Shown one piece after another: positions 9,396-18,272 of a DNA stretch of 64,000 bases. The notes beneath the pieces were generated by a model that did not search any database, was not told the DNA's origin, and was given only the letters and a program-made list of their open reading frames with translations. How positions within the stretch are numbered: position 1 is the stretch's first letter; every line of letters starts with the position of its first letter. Origin of the DNA: Streptomyces sp. AC512_CC834 (GTDB taxonomy: Bacteria; Actinomycetota; Actinomycetes; Streptomycetales; Streptomycetaceae); contig NZ_JAGMUO010000035.1 of the NCBI RefSeq assembly GCF_019049325.1, forward strand, positions 1 through 64,000, read 5' to 3'. The translations under genes were made by a program, and so were the position numbers.

Positions 9396-10814
9396 TCAGG
9401 CCTTCGCCAGCTCCTTCTCGCCGCCCTGCTCGGGCAGGTCGCGCGTGCCGTCGCCGTCGCTGTCGCTGTCTCCGTCGGCGTCCGCGACGCCGTGGTCGTC
9501 GTCCAGCAGGGTCTTCTCGTCGAACGGGACCCGGCCGGCGAGCACCTCGTTCACCCGCTCCTTGTCGATCTCCTTGGTCCAGGTGCCGATCAGGACAGTG
9601 GCCACGGCGTTGCCGCCGAAGTTGGTCAGGGCGCGGGCCTCGCTCATGAAACGGTCGATGCCGACGATCAGGCCGATGCCGTCCACCAGGGCGGGCTTGT
9701 GCGAGGACAGGCCGCCGGCCAGCGTGGCGAGACCGGCGCCGGAGACACCGGCGGCGCCCTTGGAGGCCACCAGCAGGAAGAGCAGCAGCGGGATCTGCTC
9801 ACCGATCGACATCGGCGTACCCATGGCGTCCGAGATGAACAGCGAGGCCATGGTCATGTAGATCATGGTGCCGTCGAGGTTGAACGAGTAGCCGGTCGGG
9901 ACGGTGATGCCGACCACCGGCTTGCTGACGCCCAGGTGCTCCATCTTGGCGATGAGGCGCGGCAGCGCCGACTCCGAGGAGGAGGTGGACAGGATCAGCA
10001 GGAACTCGCGGCCCAGGTACTTGAAGAGCGAGAAGACGTTGATCCCGGCGACGACGCGCAGCACCGTGCCAAGGACCAGGAAGAGGAAGATGACGCAGGT
10101 CGCGTAGAAGCCGAGCATCAGCACGGCCAGGCTCTTCAGGGCGTCGACGCCGGCCGATCCGGTGACCGCGGCGATGGCGCCGAAGGCGCCGACCGGGGCC
10201 GCCCACATGATCATCGCCAGGACGCGGAAGACCAGCCGCTGGATGTGCTCGATGCCGCGCAGGACGGGCTGTCCGGCCTTGCCCATGGCCTGCAGGGCGA
10301 AGCCGCTGAGCAGGGCGATCAGCAGGGTCTGCAGGACCTCGCCCGCGGTGAACGCCGAGACGATCGTCGTCGGGATGATGCCCATCAGGAAGTCGACGGT
10401 GCCCTTGGCCTCCGCGTCGACCTGCGCCTGCCCGGTGTCCTTGACGGCGTCGGTGACCGCGAGGCCCGTGCCCGGGTCCAGGATGTTGCCGACGATCAGG
10501 CCGATGGCGAGCGCCACCAGCGACATCACCAGGAAGTAGCCGAGGGCGATGCCGCCCACCGCGCCGACCTTGGCGGCCTTGCGGACCGAGCCGATGCCCA
10601 GCACGATCGTGCAGAAGATGATCGGGGAGATCATCATCTTGATCAGGTTCACGAAGCCGGTGCCGAGCGGCTTCAGCTCGGTCGCGAAGTCCGGGGCGAT
10701 CAGGCCGACCGCGATGCCGAGGGCGACCGCGATGATCACCGCGATGTAGAGGTAGTGCGTGCGGTCCCGTTTGGCTTTGGGTGCGGCAGGTGCGGTAGCG
10801 GCGTTGCTGGTCAC
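9396..10814 (-). CDS. dctA: Dicarboxylate:cation symporter (DctA/GltP family)
   Basis: A 472-residue DAACS-family permease taking up C4-dicarboxylates such as succinate, fumarate and malate, driven by Na+ or H+. Eight or so membrane segments are visible. The re-entrant-loop signatures are intact: the serine-rich SSSESALPRL and the VPTGYSFNLDGTMIY motif that binds cation and carboxylate. The cytoplasmic C-terminus is acidic (runs of Asp/Ser/Gly). It starts with MTSNAATAPAAPK and has an AAGGAGGG ribosome site. It is divergent from the sensor kinase/regulator pair at 10970-13314, which very likely controls it. Confidence 0.92.
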   Translation of the reverse strand: MTSNAATAPAAPKAKRDRTHYLYIAVIIAVALGIAVGLIAPDFATELKPLGTGFVNLIKMMISPIIFCTIVLGIGSVRKAAKVGAVGGIALGYFLVMSLVALAIGLIVGNILDPGTGLAVTDAVKDTGQAQVDAEAKGTVDFLMGIIPTTIVSAFTAGEVLQTLLIALLSGFALQAMGKAGQPVLRGIEHIQRLVFRVLAMIMWAAPVGAFGAIAAVTGSAGVDALKSLAVLMLGFYATCVIFLFLVLGTVLRVVAGINVFSLFKYLGREFLLILSTSSSESALPRLIAKMEHLGVSKPVVGITVPTGYSFNLDGTMIYMTMASLFISDAMGTPMSIGEQIPLLLFLLVASKGAAGVSGAGLATLAGGLSSHKPALVDGIGLIVGIDRFMSEARALTNFGGNAVATVLIGTWTKEIDKERVNEVLAGRVPFDEKTLLDDDHGVADADGDSDSDGDGTRDLPEQGGEKELAKA

Positions 10815-10969
10815 GGCTGCCCTCCTTGACGACGTCGTCGGTACTCACCGGCGTGCGGCTCACGTCCGGGGGTTTGTATCGGGGATGCGGTGACTATCTC
10901 CCGGTGTGTGAGCGCGGTCACCCTTGCGTTCATTTAGTTCACAATCAAGCCAGGAGGGAGACTGGCGGC

Positions 10970-12628
10970 ATGCACCTCCGCGTCCCGAGACCCCGCAGCC
11001 TGGCCGGGCAGCTCTTCGCCATGCAGGCCGTGCTCATAGCGGTCGTCGTGGTCGGGTACGCGCTGTTCACCTACATCAGCGACCGGGGGCAGACCGAGGA
11101 GGCGGCCGGGCGGCAGGCCAGGGCGGTGTCGCTGGCCATCGCCGACTCGCCGTCCGTGGCGGAGGCGATCCGCACGGCGGACCCGACGGCGCGCCTCCAG
11201 CCGTATGCGATACGGGTCATGCGGGACACCGACGTGGACTTCGTGACGATCATGAATCCGAAGGGGATCCGCTGGACCCACCCCGACCCGCAACGAATCG
11301 GCCATCCCTTCGTGGGGCACATCGAGCGCGCGCAGCGGGGTGAGACCTTCACGGAGACCTACACGGGCACGCTCGGGCCCTCGGTGCGGGCGGTCACGCC
11401 CATCGTGGACGACGGCCGGATCGTGGGACTGGTCAGTGCCGGGATCAAGGTCGAGGAGATCAGCAAGCGGGCGCGGGAGCAGCTCACGGCCCTGACGGGG
11501 GTGGCGGCCGGGGCGCTGCTGCTCGGCGCGGTCGGTACGTACGTGGTCAACGCGCGGCTGCGCCGGCACACGCACGGGATGAACGCGGACGAGCTGAGCC
11601 GGATGCACGACTACCATCAGGCGGCGCTGCACGCGGTGCGGGAGGGACTGCTGATGCTGGACGGGCAGTACCGTGTCGCACTGATCAACGACGGTGGACG
11701 GGAGCTGCTCGGCGTGAGCGGTGACGTGGTCGGCGCCTCGGTCGCGGAGCTGGGGCTGCCGTCGCCGCTGACGGGGGCGCTGCTGGCGTCGGAGCCGCGG
11801 GTGGACGAGGTGCATCTGGCGGCGGAACGGGTGCTGGTGGTGAACACCTCGCCGGTCTCCGGCGGTGAGCGCCGGGGCACGGTGGTGACCCTACGGGACG
11901 TGACCGAGCTGCAGTCGCTGACGGGCGAGCTGGACTCCGAGCGCGGCTTCACCCAGGCGCTGCGCTCGCAGGCGCACGAGGCCGCGAACCGGCTGCACAC
12001 GGTCGTCTCGCTGATCGAGCTGGGGCGGGCGGAGGAGGCCGTGGAGTTCGCGACGTCGGAACTGGAGCTGGCGCAGGCGCTCACCGACCAGGTGGTGGCG
12101 GCGGTGAGCGAGCCGGTGCTTGCGGCGCTGCTGCTGGGCAAGACGGCGCAGGCCAACGAACGGGGAGTGGAGCTGGTGGTGTCGCAGGACAGCCGACTGG
12201 ACGACGGGCTGCTGCCACCGTCGCTGCCCGCCCGGGACCTGGTGACGATCCTGGGCAACCTGGTGGACAACGCGGTGGACGCGGCCCAGGGCGCGGTGCC
12301 GTCGCGGGTGACGGTGGCGGCGTACACGGAAGCGCCCGAGGGCGGTGGCTCCGAGCTGGTGCTGCGGGTGTCGGACACCGGCGCCGGGGTCGATCCCGCC
12401 CATGCCGACCTGGTCTTCCAGCGGGGCTACTCGACCAAGCCGGCCGGCGAGGGCGGGCGCGGCCTGGGGCTGGCGCTGGTCCGGCAGGCGGTACGGCGGC
12501 ACGACGGCACCCTGACCGTGGCGGAGGCCGAGAGCGGCGGCGCCCGCTTCGAGGCACGGCTGCCGCTGGGCGACGGAGCGACACCGGTCACCGCGGCGGG
12601 CAGACCGGGCGCCGGGGGTGCCCTATGA
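10970..12628 (+). CDS. DcuS/CitA-type sensor histidine kinase
   Basis: A 552-residue membrane kinase. One N-terminal membrane helix (about 15-37), an extracytoplasmic PDC sensor domain (about 38-180) with the RTADPTARLQPYA and DVDFVTIMNPKG signatures, a second membrane helix (about 185-205), a PAS domain (about 225-315), then the H box LRSQAHEAANRLHTVVSLIEL. The N box NLVDNAVDA and the GLGLALVRQA glycine box follow. This family senses citrate or C4-dicarboxylates. The start at ATG 10970 is set by AGGAGGGAG at 10952-10960; a longer upstream reading lacks a ribosome site. It overlaps the regulator gene by ATGA. Confidence 0.92.
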   Translation: MHLRVPRPRSLAGQLFAMQAVLIAVVVVGYALFTYISDRGQTEEAAGRQARAVSLAIADSPSVAEAIRTADPTARLQPYAIRVMRDTDVDFVTIMNPKGIRWTHPDPQRIGHPFVGHIERAQRGETFTETYTGTLGPSVRAVTPIVDDGRIVGLVSAGIKVEEISKRAREQLTALTGVAAGALLLGAVGTYVVNARLRRHTHGMNADELSRMHDYHQAALHAVREGLLMLDGQYRVALINDGGRELLGVSGDVVGASVAELGLPSPLTGALLASEPRVDEVHLAAERVLVVNTSPVSGGERRGTVVTLRDVTELQSLTGELDSERGFTQALRSQAHEAANRLHTVVSLIELGRAEEAVEFATSELELAQALTDQVVAAVSEPVLAALLLGKTAQANERGVELVVSQDSRLDDGLLPPSLPARDLVTILGNLVDNAVDAAQGAVPSRVTVAAYTEAPEGGGSELVLRVSDTGAGVDPAHADLVFQRGYSTKPAGEGGRGLGLALVRQAVRRHDGTLTVAEAESGGARFEARLPLGDGATPVTAAGRPGAGGAL

Positions 12629-13314
12629 GCACCGCCGCGCAGCCCATCCGGGTCCTGGTCGTCGAGGACGACCCGGTCGCCGCCGACGCGCACGTGATGT
12701 ATGTCGGCCGGGTGCCGGGGTTCGTGGCCGTCGGGAAGGCGCACACCGGGGCGGAGGCGCGGCGGATGCTGGACCGTACGCCGGTGGACCTGCTCCTGCT
12801 CGACCTGCACCTGCCGGACGTGCACGGGTTGCAGCTAGCCCGTTCGCTGCGGGCGGCGGGGCATCACACCGACGTGATAGCGGTGACGTCGGCGCGGGAT
12901 CTGACGGTGGTGCGCGAGGGCGTGTCGCTGGGCGTCGTCCAGTACGTGCTGAAGCCGTTCACCTTCGCCACCCTGCGCGACCGGCTGGTGCGATACGCGG
13001 AGTTCCGGGGCACCGCCGGGGAGGCGAGCGGCCAGGACGAGGTGGACCGGGCCCTGGCCACCCTGCGGGCCCCCGGCCCGGCGGCCCTGCCCAAGGGCCT
13101 GAGCGGGCCGACCCTGGAGCGGGTGACGGGCGCGCTGCGCGGCTCCGCCGAGGGCCTCACGGCGGCCGGGGTGGCCGAGGCGGTGGGCATCTCGCGCATC
13201 ACCGCCCGCCGCTACCTGGAGCACCTGGTGGACGCGGGGCGGGCGGGGCGCAGCCCGCTGTACGGGCAGGTCGGGCGTCCGGAGCTGGTGTACCGGTGGG
13301 TGCGGGGCCGGTGA
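12625..13314 (+). CDS. DcuR/CitB-type response regulator
   Basis: A 229-residue regulator. The receiver domain has the acidic pocket Glu14-Asp15-Asp16, phospho-acceptor Asp60 in LLLLDLHLPD, and the conserved Lys in LKPFTF. The C-terminal output is a helix-turn-helix (VAEAVGISRITARRYLEHLVDAG) as in the CitB/DcuR group. Its start overlaps the kinase stop. The likely target is the divergent transporter gene, with sites expected in the 155-base region 10815-10969. A terminator hairpin follows the stop. Confidence 0.93.
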   Translation: MSTAAQPIRVLVVEDDPVAADAHVMYVGRVPGFVAVGKAHTGAEARRMLDRTPVDLLLLDLHLPDVHGLQLARSLRAAGHHTDVIAVTSARDLTVVREGVSLGVVQYVLKPFTFATLRDRLVRYAEFRGTAGEASGQDEVDRALATLRAPGPAALPKGLSGPTLERVTGALRGSAEGLTAAGVAEAVGISRITARRYLEHLVDAGRAGRSPLYGQVGRPELVYRWVRGR

Positions 13315-13339
13315 GCCGTGGCGTCCTGTAGGCCTGCTC

Positions 13340-13369
13340 GGCCTCGTTGGGCTGCTGCCCAACGAGGCC
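13340..13369 (+). terminator. Terminator after the two-component operon
   Basis: GGCCTCGTTGGGC at 13340-13352 pairs perfectly with 13357-13369 around a TGCT tetraloop, 26 bases after the response-regulator stop. It can serve both this operon and the convergent esterase gene. Confidence 0.8.
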
Positions 13370-13408
13370 CGTCCCGCCATGCGCCGTACCGGTGTCGCAA
13401 CCGCCGGG

Positions 13409-14941
13409 TCAGTGGTGCCAGGCCCGGCGTTCCGCGGCACGCGGGTCGTGGGTGAGGGTCCAGTCCTGGGCGATGCGCATGGTGGCGCGCCGCTCCGTGT
13501 CGTACGTGTCCCAGCCGGGGTCGCCGGTGCGGGCGAAGGAGGTCCAGGCCGTGTGCATCCGCTGCGCCAGGTCCGCGGGCAGGTGGCCGGTTCCCAGCAG
13601 TGCGTGGGGGCCGTGGAGCCGCGGCAGGTGGGTGGTGTGGAAGACGAAGGGGAGTTCCATGGTGTGGGTGGCGCCCAGTCGTCCGTGCAGGGCGTTTGAG
13701 CGCCAGGCGAACTCGTAGGCGTATGTGCGCGCACCGCTTGTGGCGTGGGCGTGGGCTTGGGCGTGGGCCTCGGTGAGGCGGCGGGTGCCGTTGCCGAAGA
13801 GCGCGTCGCCCAGGATGGCGGAGCGCAGTTCGCCGACGGTGGCCTGCGGATGCCGGGCGCGGTAGGCCGCGACGAGGCCGGCGGGGGCGTGGTGGGTGCG
13901 GGCGGCGATGGCGTTCACGTCGGCGGAGGTGGACGCGGTCAGGAGGTCCAGAGGGGCGAGGTAGAGGTTCCCTTCCTCGGAGTTGCCGCCGACCAGCAGG
14001 TCGATACCGTGGCCGGCCGGGACGGCGTGGGCGTCTCGCCGGTCCGCGACGACACTGAACGGGGTGATCCCGGCCAGCGGGTCGAAGTGGGTGGGGGTGG
14101 TGAGGTCGAGGCCCGCGAGGTCGGGCATGATCGCGACGAATTGTTCGTCGCTCACGGCCGCGAAGGCGTCGAGGCGGGGTGGGATGCCCAGGGCGCGGGC
14201 GGCTGCGTGGGTGGTACGGGCGGCCTGTTCGGGTGTGAAGGATCCCTCGGCGCTTCCGCTCTGGACGATCGCGCGCCGGAAGAGTCCGGTGGCGGGTGCG
14301 TCGGGTGCGGTGACTGTGTCGGGTGCGGCGGCCAGGACTGCGCCGACGATGATCGCTCCGGCGGACTGGCCGCACAGGGTCACGTTGCCCGGGTCGCCGC
14401 CGAACGCGTCGATGTTGTGCTGGACCCAGCGCAGCGCGGCGACGACGTCGAGCAGTCCGCGGTTGTCCGGCGCTCCGGAAAGGCGGAGGAACCCGGGGAT
14501 GCCCAGGCGGTAGTTGACGGTGACGAGCACGACGCCGTCGCGGGCGAAGGCGCTGCCGTCGTACAGGGGCGCGCGGGTGGAGCCGGCGGTGAAGCCGCCC
14601 CCGTGGACGAAGACCATGACGGGCAGGTCGGGGCCCGTGTCCTCGGGTGCCTGGACGGTAAGGGTGAGGTAGTCCTCCCCCTTGATCCATCCAGGGCCGA
14701 AGTACGGGGACATGTCCAGGGTCCCGAAGGCGTCGCGCTTGGCCTGCGGGGCGGTGGGCCCCGGCTCGGTGGCGTCACGTACCGCGGGCCACGGGGCGTG
14801 GGGGCGGGGTGCCTGGAAGCGGGCACGGCCCGTGGGGGGTGCGGCGTAGGGGATGTCGAAGAAGACGGTCGTGCCCCGGTGGCGCCGTCCGCGGACGGCG
14901 CCACTTGCGGTGTTCACGACGGGCTCGGCAGGGGGTTGCAT
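13409..14941 (-). CDS. Type-B carboxylesterase
   Basis: A 510-residue alpha/beta-hydrolase of the cholinesterase-like carboxylesterase family. Ser193 lies in the nucleophile elbow GQSAG, the oxyanion hole is HGGGF at 113-117, and the N-terminal signature FFDIPYAAPPTGRARF is present. The family hydrolyses ester bonds of varied small substrates; nothing visible sets the substrate. No signal peptide is seen, so it is probably cytoplasmic. The gene heads a run of unrelated hydrolases on the minus strand (13409-17019). A 17-base tandem repeat lies between it and the next gene. Confidence 0.88.
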   Translation of the reverse strand: MQPPAEPVVNTASGAVRGRRHRGTTVFFDIPYAAPPTGRARFQAPRPHAPWPAVRDATEPGPTAPQAKRDAFGTLDMSPYFGPGWIKGEDYLTLTVQAPEDTGPDLPVMVFVHGGGFTAGSTRAPLYDGSAFARDGVVLVTVNYRLGIPGFLRLSGAPDNRGLLDVVAALRWVQHNIDAFGGDPGNVTLCGQSAGAIIVGAVLAAAPDTVTAPDAPATGLFRRAIVQSGSAEGSFTPEQAARTTHAAARALGIPPRLDAFAAVSDEQFVAIMPDLAGLDLTTPTHFDPLAGITPFSVVADRRDAHAVPAGHGIDLLVGGNSEEGNLYLAPLDLLTASTSADVNAIAARTHHAPAGLVAAYRARHPQATVGELRSAILGDALFGNGTRRLTEAHAQAHAHATSGARTYAYEFAWRSNALHGRLGATHTMELPFVFHTTHLPRLHGPHALLGTGHLPADLAQRMHTAWTSFARTGDPGWDTYDTERRATMRIAQDWTLTHDPRAAERRAWHH

Positions 14942-14973
14942 GGTCGGCCCGTGCTTTCGGTCAGGTCAGAGCA

Positions 14974-15019
14974 GTGTCGGATCGGAGGCGGTGTCGGATC
15001 AGAGGCGGTGTCAGAGGCG
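14974..15019. repeat. 17-bp tandem repeat at the 3' end of the MBL-fold gene
   Basis: Unit GTGTCGGATCGGAGGCG at 14974-14990, one-mismatch copy at 14991-15007, and a third copy with a 5-base deletion at 15008-15019. The last copy overlaps the stop codon (15011-15013) of the hydrolase gene. Confidence 0.8.
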
Positions 15020-15916
15020 GCTGAAGGGGGCCCACTGCTTGATGGTGAAGGTGGCGGCTGAGCGCTGGACTTCCAGTGCGCCGTGGCCGGCGAAGTGGGC
15101 GGGCAGTATCAGGGCGTTGTGGTCGGCGGCCCGACCGAGGATCTTGTGGCGGGTGGCGCGGGAGGCGACCGGGTCCTCGCAGAAGCAGCTATTGTGCTCG
15201 GGCTCCATGAGCTGCAGCGGGGTGTGCAGCAGGTCACCGGCGAACACCGCGCGGTCGCTGCCGGAGGCCAGGTTGATCACGCTGGAGCCGGGGGTGTGCC
15301 CGGGCGCCGCCTCCAGGCGCAGGTGGGCGTCGATGGTGTGGCTGTCCTCCCACAGCAGGACCTGGCCGGCGGCGTGGACGGGGGCGATGCTGTCCTCGAA
15401 GACGTTCTCGTTGACACCGCCGGCGATGTCCGGGTGGGTCGCCGGGTTCCAGCGCTCGAAGTCGGCCCGGGGCATCAGGTAGGTGGCGTTGGGGAAGGTC
15501 GGTGTCCAGGCGCCGTCGACGAGGCGGGTGTTCCAGCCGACGTGGTCGACGTGCAGGTGGGTGTTGACCACGAGGTCGACGTCCTCGGGCCGCACACCGG
15601 CCCGGGCCAGGTTGCCGAGGTAGTCGAGCTGCTGGTGGTCCCACGCTGCGACGGCCGGCCGGGACTTGTCGTTGCCGACGCCGGTGTCGATCAGGATGGT
15701 GCGGCCCTCGCTGCGCAGCAGCCAGGTCTGCATGGCGACGTGGACCATGGCGTCGTCCGCGCCCAGGTGATCGGGGACGAGCATGTCCCGGTGGTCCTTC
15801 CATGCCTGCTCGGGCAGGTCGGGGAAGAACTGGTCGGCGGGCATGATCGGCCCGTGCGTTTCCTCGACGCGGGTGACGGTGACGTCGCCCAGGATGATCT
15901 CGTGCAGGTCGGTCAT
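15011..15916 (-). CDS. Metallo-beta-lactamase-fold hydrolase
   Basis: A 301-residue MBL-fold protein with the dinuclear zinc signature HLHVDH (His120, His122, Asp124, His125), a downstream APGHTPGSS histidine, the FAGDLLH aspartate and a final PAHFAGHG histidine. It most resembles the AttM/AiiB and quorum-quenching lactonase-like branch, but the same architecture covers many other hydrolases, so only the fold and zinc chemistry are secure. No signal peptide. The ATG at 15916 is preceded by GGAG and, further upstream, by a 10-base tandem repeat. Confidence 0.85.
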   Translation of the reverse strand: MTDLHEIILGDVTVTRVEETHGPIMPADQFFPDLPEQAWKDHRDMLVPDHLGADDAMVHVAMQTWLLRSEGRTILIDTGVGNDKSRPAVAAWDHQQLDYLGNLARAGVRPEDVDLVVNTHLHVDHVGWNTRLVDGAWTPTFPNATYLMPRADFERWNPATHPDIAGGVNENVFEDSIAPVHAAGQVLLWEDSHTIDAHLRLEAAPGHTPGSSVINLASGSDRAVFAGDLLHTPLQLMEPEHNSCFCEDPVASRATRHKILGRAADHNALILPAHFAGHGALEVQRSAATFTIKQWAPFSRL

Positions 15917-15936
15917 CAGGTTCTCCGTAAGGTGCG

Positions 15937-15996
15937 TGCTGATCGGTGCTTATCGGTGTGTATCGGTGCTGATCGGTGCTGATCGGTGCCGGCCGG
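15937..15996. repeat. 10-bp tandem repeat upstream of the MBL-fold gene
   Basis: Five copies of a TGCTGATCGG unit at 15937-15986 (three exact, two with 1-2 changes) and a degenerate sixth to 15996. It begins 21 bases upstream of the hydrolase ATG, within its probable promoter or leader, so copy number could alter expression. Confidence 0.8.
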
Positions 15997-16056
15997 GGAG
16001 CCGGTGTGCCCCCGGCCGGGGTGCGCTGACGGGCGCGGTGCCGAGCCGAGCGGGGC

Positions 16057-17019
16057 TCAGCAGCCCAGGCGGGCGAGGATGAGGTTGGGGTCCTCCGCTG
16101 TGACGTAGGCGGCGCTCATGACGTGGACGGTCTTGCCGCGCAGCGCGATGGAGGTCGGGCCCTGGAGGCCGTCGGTGGCGGTCAGGACGGTGGTGCGGGT
16201 GCCGTTGGGCCGGATCAGGGCGACCTCGTTGGCGGTGTTGAGGGCGGCGATGATCTGGTCGCCGCGGCCGGTGAAGGCGAAGTCGTCGATCCCGGTCAGA
16301 CCGGTGGCGGTGACCCGGGCGGTGCCGGCGCGCCCGTCGGCCCGGATCGGGATGCGTACGACGGTGCCCGCGTCGAGATTGGTCGCCCAGAGCGCCCCGT
16401 TGTGGATCTTCAGGCCGTTGGCGCCGAGGAACCCGGCGGGGGCCAGCGCCGGGTCGGTGGACCAGGCGGTGGCGGTGCCGCCGGAGACGGGCACGCGCCA
16501 GACGGTGCCGAGGACGGAATCGGTGACGTACAGCGTGCGGGTGCGGGGGTCCAGGGCCAGGCCGTTGGGCAGGCCGGTGGCGGGCAGTGCGGCGATGCGC
16601 TGCGGCCGGCCGCCCGGGCTCAGGCGCCATACGCCGGTCAGGTCCGCGGTGCCGGTGGCGTAGAGGAAGTACAGGGTGCCGTCCTCGGCGCGGACGACGC
16701 CGGTGGTCAGCGGGAGGCCCATGGCCGGCGTGTTGACGCCGCCGTCGGCGGGCTCGGGCAGGGTGGCCAGGATCCGTACGCCGCCGCCGCGGGAGACCTC
16801 GGCGACCTGGCGGGCCTTGGCGAGGGTGACGTACGAGGTGCCGTGCGGACCCAGGGCGATGTTCTCCGGCGTCTGGCCCTTGGCCAGGTCGAAGTGCACG
16901 GTGGTACGCGCATGGCTGAGCGGGGCGGAGGCGGCCGACGCCGGGGCCGGAGCGGCCATCGCGACCGCGGCGGCCAGGACGACGGCCGACACGGCGGCCT
17001 TGGAGAGCTTGGTGAACAC
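16057..17019 (-). CDS. Secreted SMP-30/strictosidine-synthase-like beta-propeller protein
   Basis: A 320-residue protein with a Sec signal peptide: basic start MFTKLSK, a hydrophobic core, and an alanine-rich cleavage region ASA near residue 30. The mature part has repeated blades with phrases such as LPNGLALDPRTRTLYVTD and GANGLKIHNGALWATN, typical of gluconolactonase/NHL/ScyD-ScyE-like propellers. Whether it is an enzyme or a binding protein is not evident. Its C-terminus ends in Cys. It is the third minus-strand gene of a metabolic block and follows a long tandem repeat region. Confidence 0.8.
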   Translation of the reverse strand: MFTKLSKAAVSAVVLAAAVAMAAPAPASAASAPLSHARTTVHFDLAKGQTPENIALGPHGTSYVTLAKARQVAEVSRGGGVRILATLPEPADGGVNTPAMGLPLTTGVVRAEDGTLYFLYATGTADLTGVWRLSPGGRPQRIAALPATGLPNGLALDPRTRTLYVTDSVLGTVWRVPVSGGTATAWSTDPALAPAGFLGANGLKIHNGALWATNLDAGTVVRIPIRADGRAGTARVTATGLTGIDDFAFTGRGDQIIAALNTANEVALIRPNGTRTTVLTATDGLQGPTSIALRGKTVHVMSAAYVTAEDPNLILARLGC

Positions 17020-17144
17020 GATGGGGAAGTTCCTTCACTGCTTTCGGGCATGCGGCAGCGGCACGCCGACGCATGAGGGTGGAGGGTGGAGGGATGCCCG
17101 GCCAGGACCGGCACGCGCGGGTGCCGACCGGAGGGCGGGATGGT

Positions 17145-17257
17145 GTGCGGGACGGGCGTGCGGGGATCAGGCGTGCGGGACAGGCGTGCGCGGGGGACAG
17201 GTGTGCGCGGGGGCAGGCGTGCGGGCCGGGTGTGTGCGGGACGGGCGTGCGCGGTCA
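17145..17257. repeat. Imperfect GTGCGGGACGGGC-type tandem repeat
   Basis: About eight imperfect copies of a 13-17-base unit (GTGCGGGACRGGC and GTGCGCGGGGACAGG variants), ending at the stop codon of the XRE gene. The gap 17020-17254 holds only this repeat and the promoter region of the propeller gene. Confidence 0.75.
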
Positions 17258-18139
17258 GCCGGTGCTGAGCCGACTGCCCGAACTGGCGGGGACGGCCCGG
17301 GTGATGGCCTGGGCGAGGAGTTCCAGGGCGGCTCGCGAGGGTGAGCCCGCCGCCGTGGTGGCGACGACGACGCTGGGGCCCGGCCCCTGGCTCAGGGTCT
17401 GCTGCATCACGGTCAGCGAGCCGACCAGCGGGTGCCGCATCTCGTACTCGGCCACCGCGCAGGCCTTGACCCGGTGGTCGGCCCACATCGAGGCGAAGTC
17501 CTCGCTCTTCGCGCTCAGCTCACCCAGCAGCGTGTGCAGCGCGGAGTCGTGCGGGTACCGGCCCGCCACCAGGCGCAGATTCCCCACCACCGCCCTGGCC
17601 TTGCCCGGCCAGTCCGCGTACAGACCGCGGGTATGGGCGTCGGTGAACACCAGCCTGGCCATGTTGGGGCGCTTCGCCGGTACGTCCGGGTCATCGAAGC
17701 CGAGGTGCCCGGCGAACAGCGCGTGGCCCAGCGGGTTCCACGCCAGGACGTCACTGCGCCGGCCGATCACGATCGCGGGAACGTCCCCGAGCGCCCCCAG
17801 CAGTTGGACGGTCGCCTCCGTCACACGCTCCGGCGCGGGGCGCCGCCCGCTCCGGGGCTTGACCGGTCGGGCCAGGTCGTGCAGGTGCCGGCACTCGGAC
17901 TCGTCCAGCCGCAGGGCCCGGGCGAGCGCGTCCAGTACCTCCGGCGAGGCGCCCAGCGAGTGCCCCTGCTCCAGGCGGGCGTAGTAGGAGGCGCTCACCC
18001 CTGCCAGCAGCGCCAGCTCCTCACGGCGAAGACCCGGCACCCGCCGGCGTTCGCCGTACGTGGGCACCCCGGCCTCGTCGGGTCGAAGGCGGGAGCGCCG
18101 CGTCCGCAGGAAGTCCCCGAGCTGTGATGTCCCGTTCAT
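17255..18139 (-). CDS. XRE-family regulator with MmyB-like ligand domain
   Basis: A 294-residue protein. Residues about 8-80 form a Cro/C1 helix-turn-helix with RRVPGLRREELALLAGVSASYYARLEQG, the hallmark of the MmyB-like group. The C-terminal part (WNPLGHALFAG, TDAHTRGLYADW, HPLVGSLTVMQQT) is the MLTR/MmyB PAS-like domain, known to bind fatty acids in some members. The ATG at 18139 was chosen because the helix-turn-helix begins at once and upstream residues are non-homologous. It is divergent from the SRPBCC gene; members of this group usually control an adjacent divergent gene. Confidence 0.9.
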   Translation of the reverse strand: MNGTSQLGDFLRTRRSRLRPDEAGVPTYGERRRVPGLRREELALLAGVSASYYARLEQGHSLGASPEVLDALARALRLDESECRHLHDLARPVKPRSGRRPAPERVTEATVQLLGALGDVPAIVIGRRSDVLAWNPLGHALFAGHLGFDDPDVPAKRPNMARLVFTDAHTRGLYADWPGKARAVVGNLRLVAGRYPHDSALHTLLGELSAKSEDFASMWADHRVKACAVAEYEMRHPLVGSLTVMQQTLSQGPGPSVVVATTAAGSPSRAALELLAQAITRAVPASSGSRLSTG

Positions 18140-18272
18140 GGCTCCGAGTATGGACCGGCCCGCGACGCGCAGCCTCTCCCTGCCGTGGATAGGCACCAGC
18201 GGGTCTGGCGCCCCCGCACGAGCGGCGATGAACTGGGCCTCACGGCATCCCGCACTCGTCCAGGAGGACGCC

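Noticed and set aside
14974..17257. CRISPR array
   Set aside because: Units of 10-17 bases are directly adjacent without spacers and no cas genes are present.
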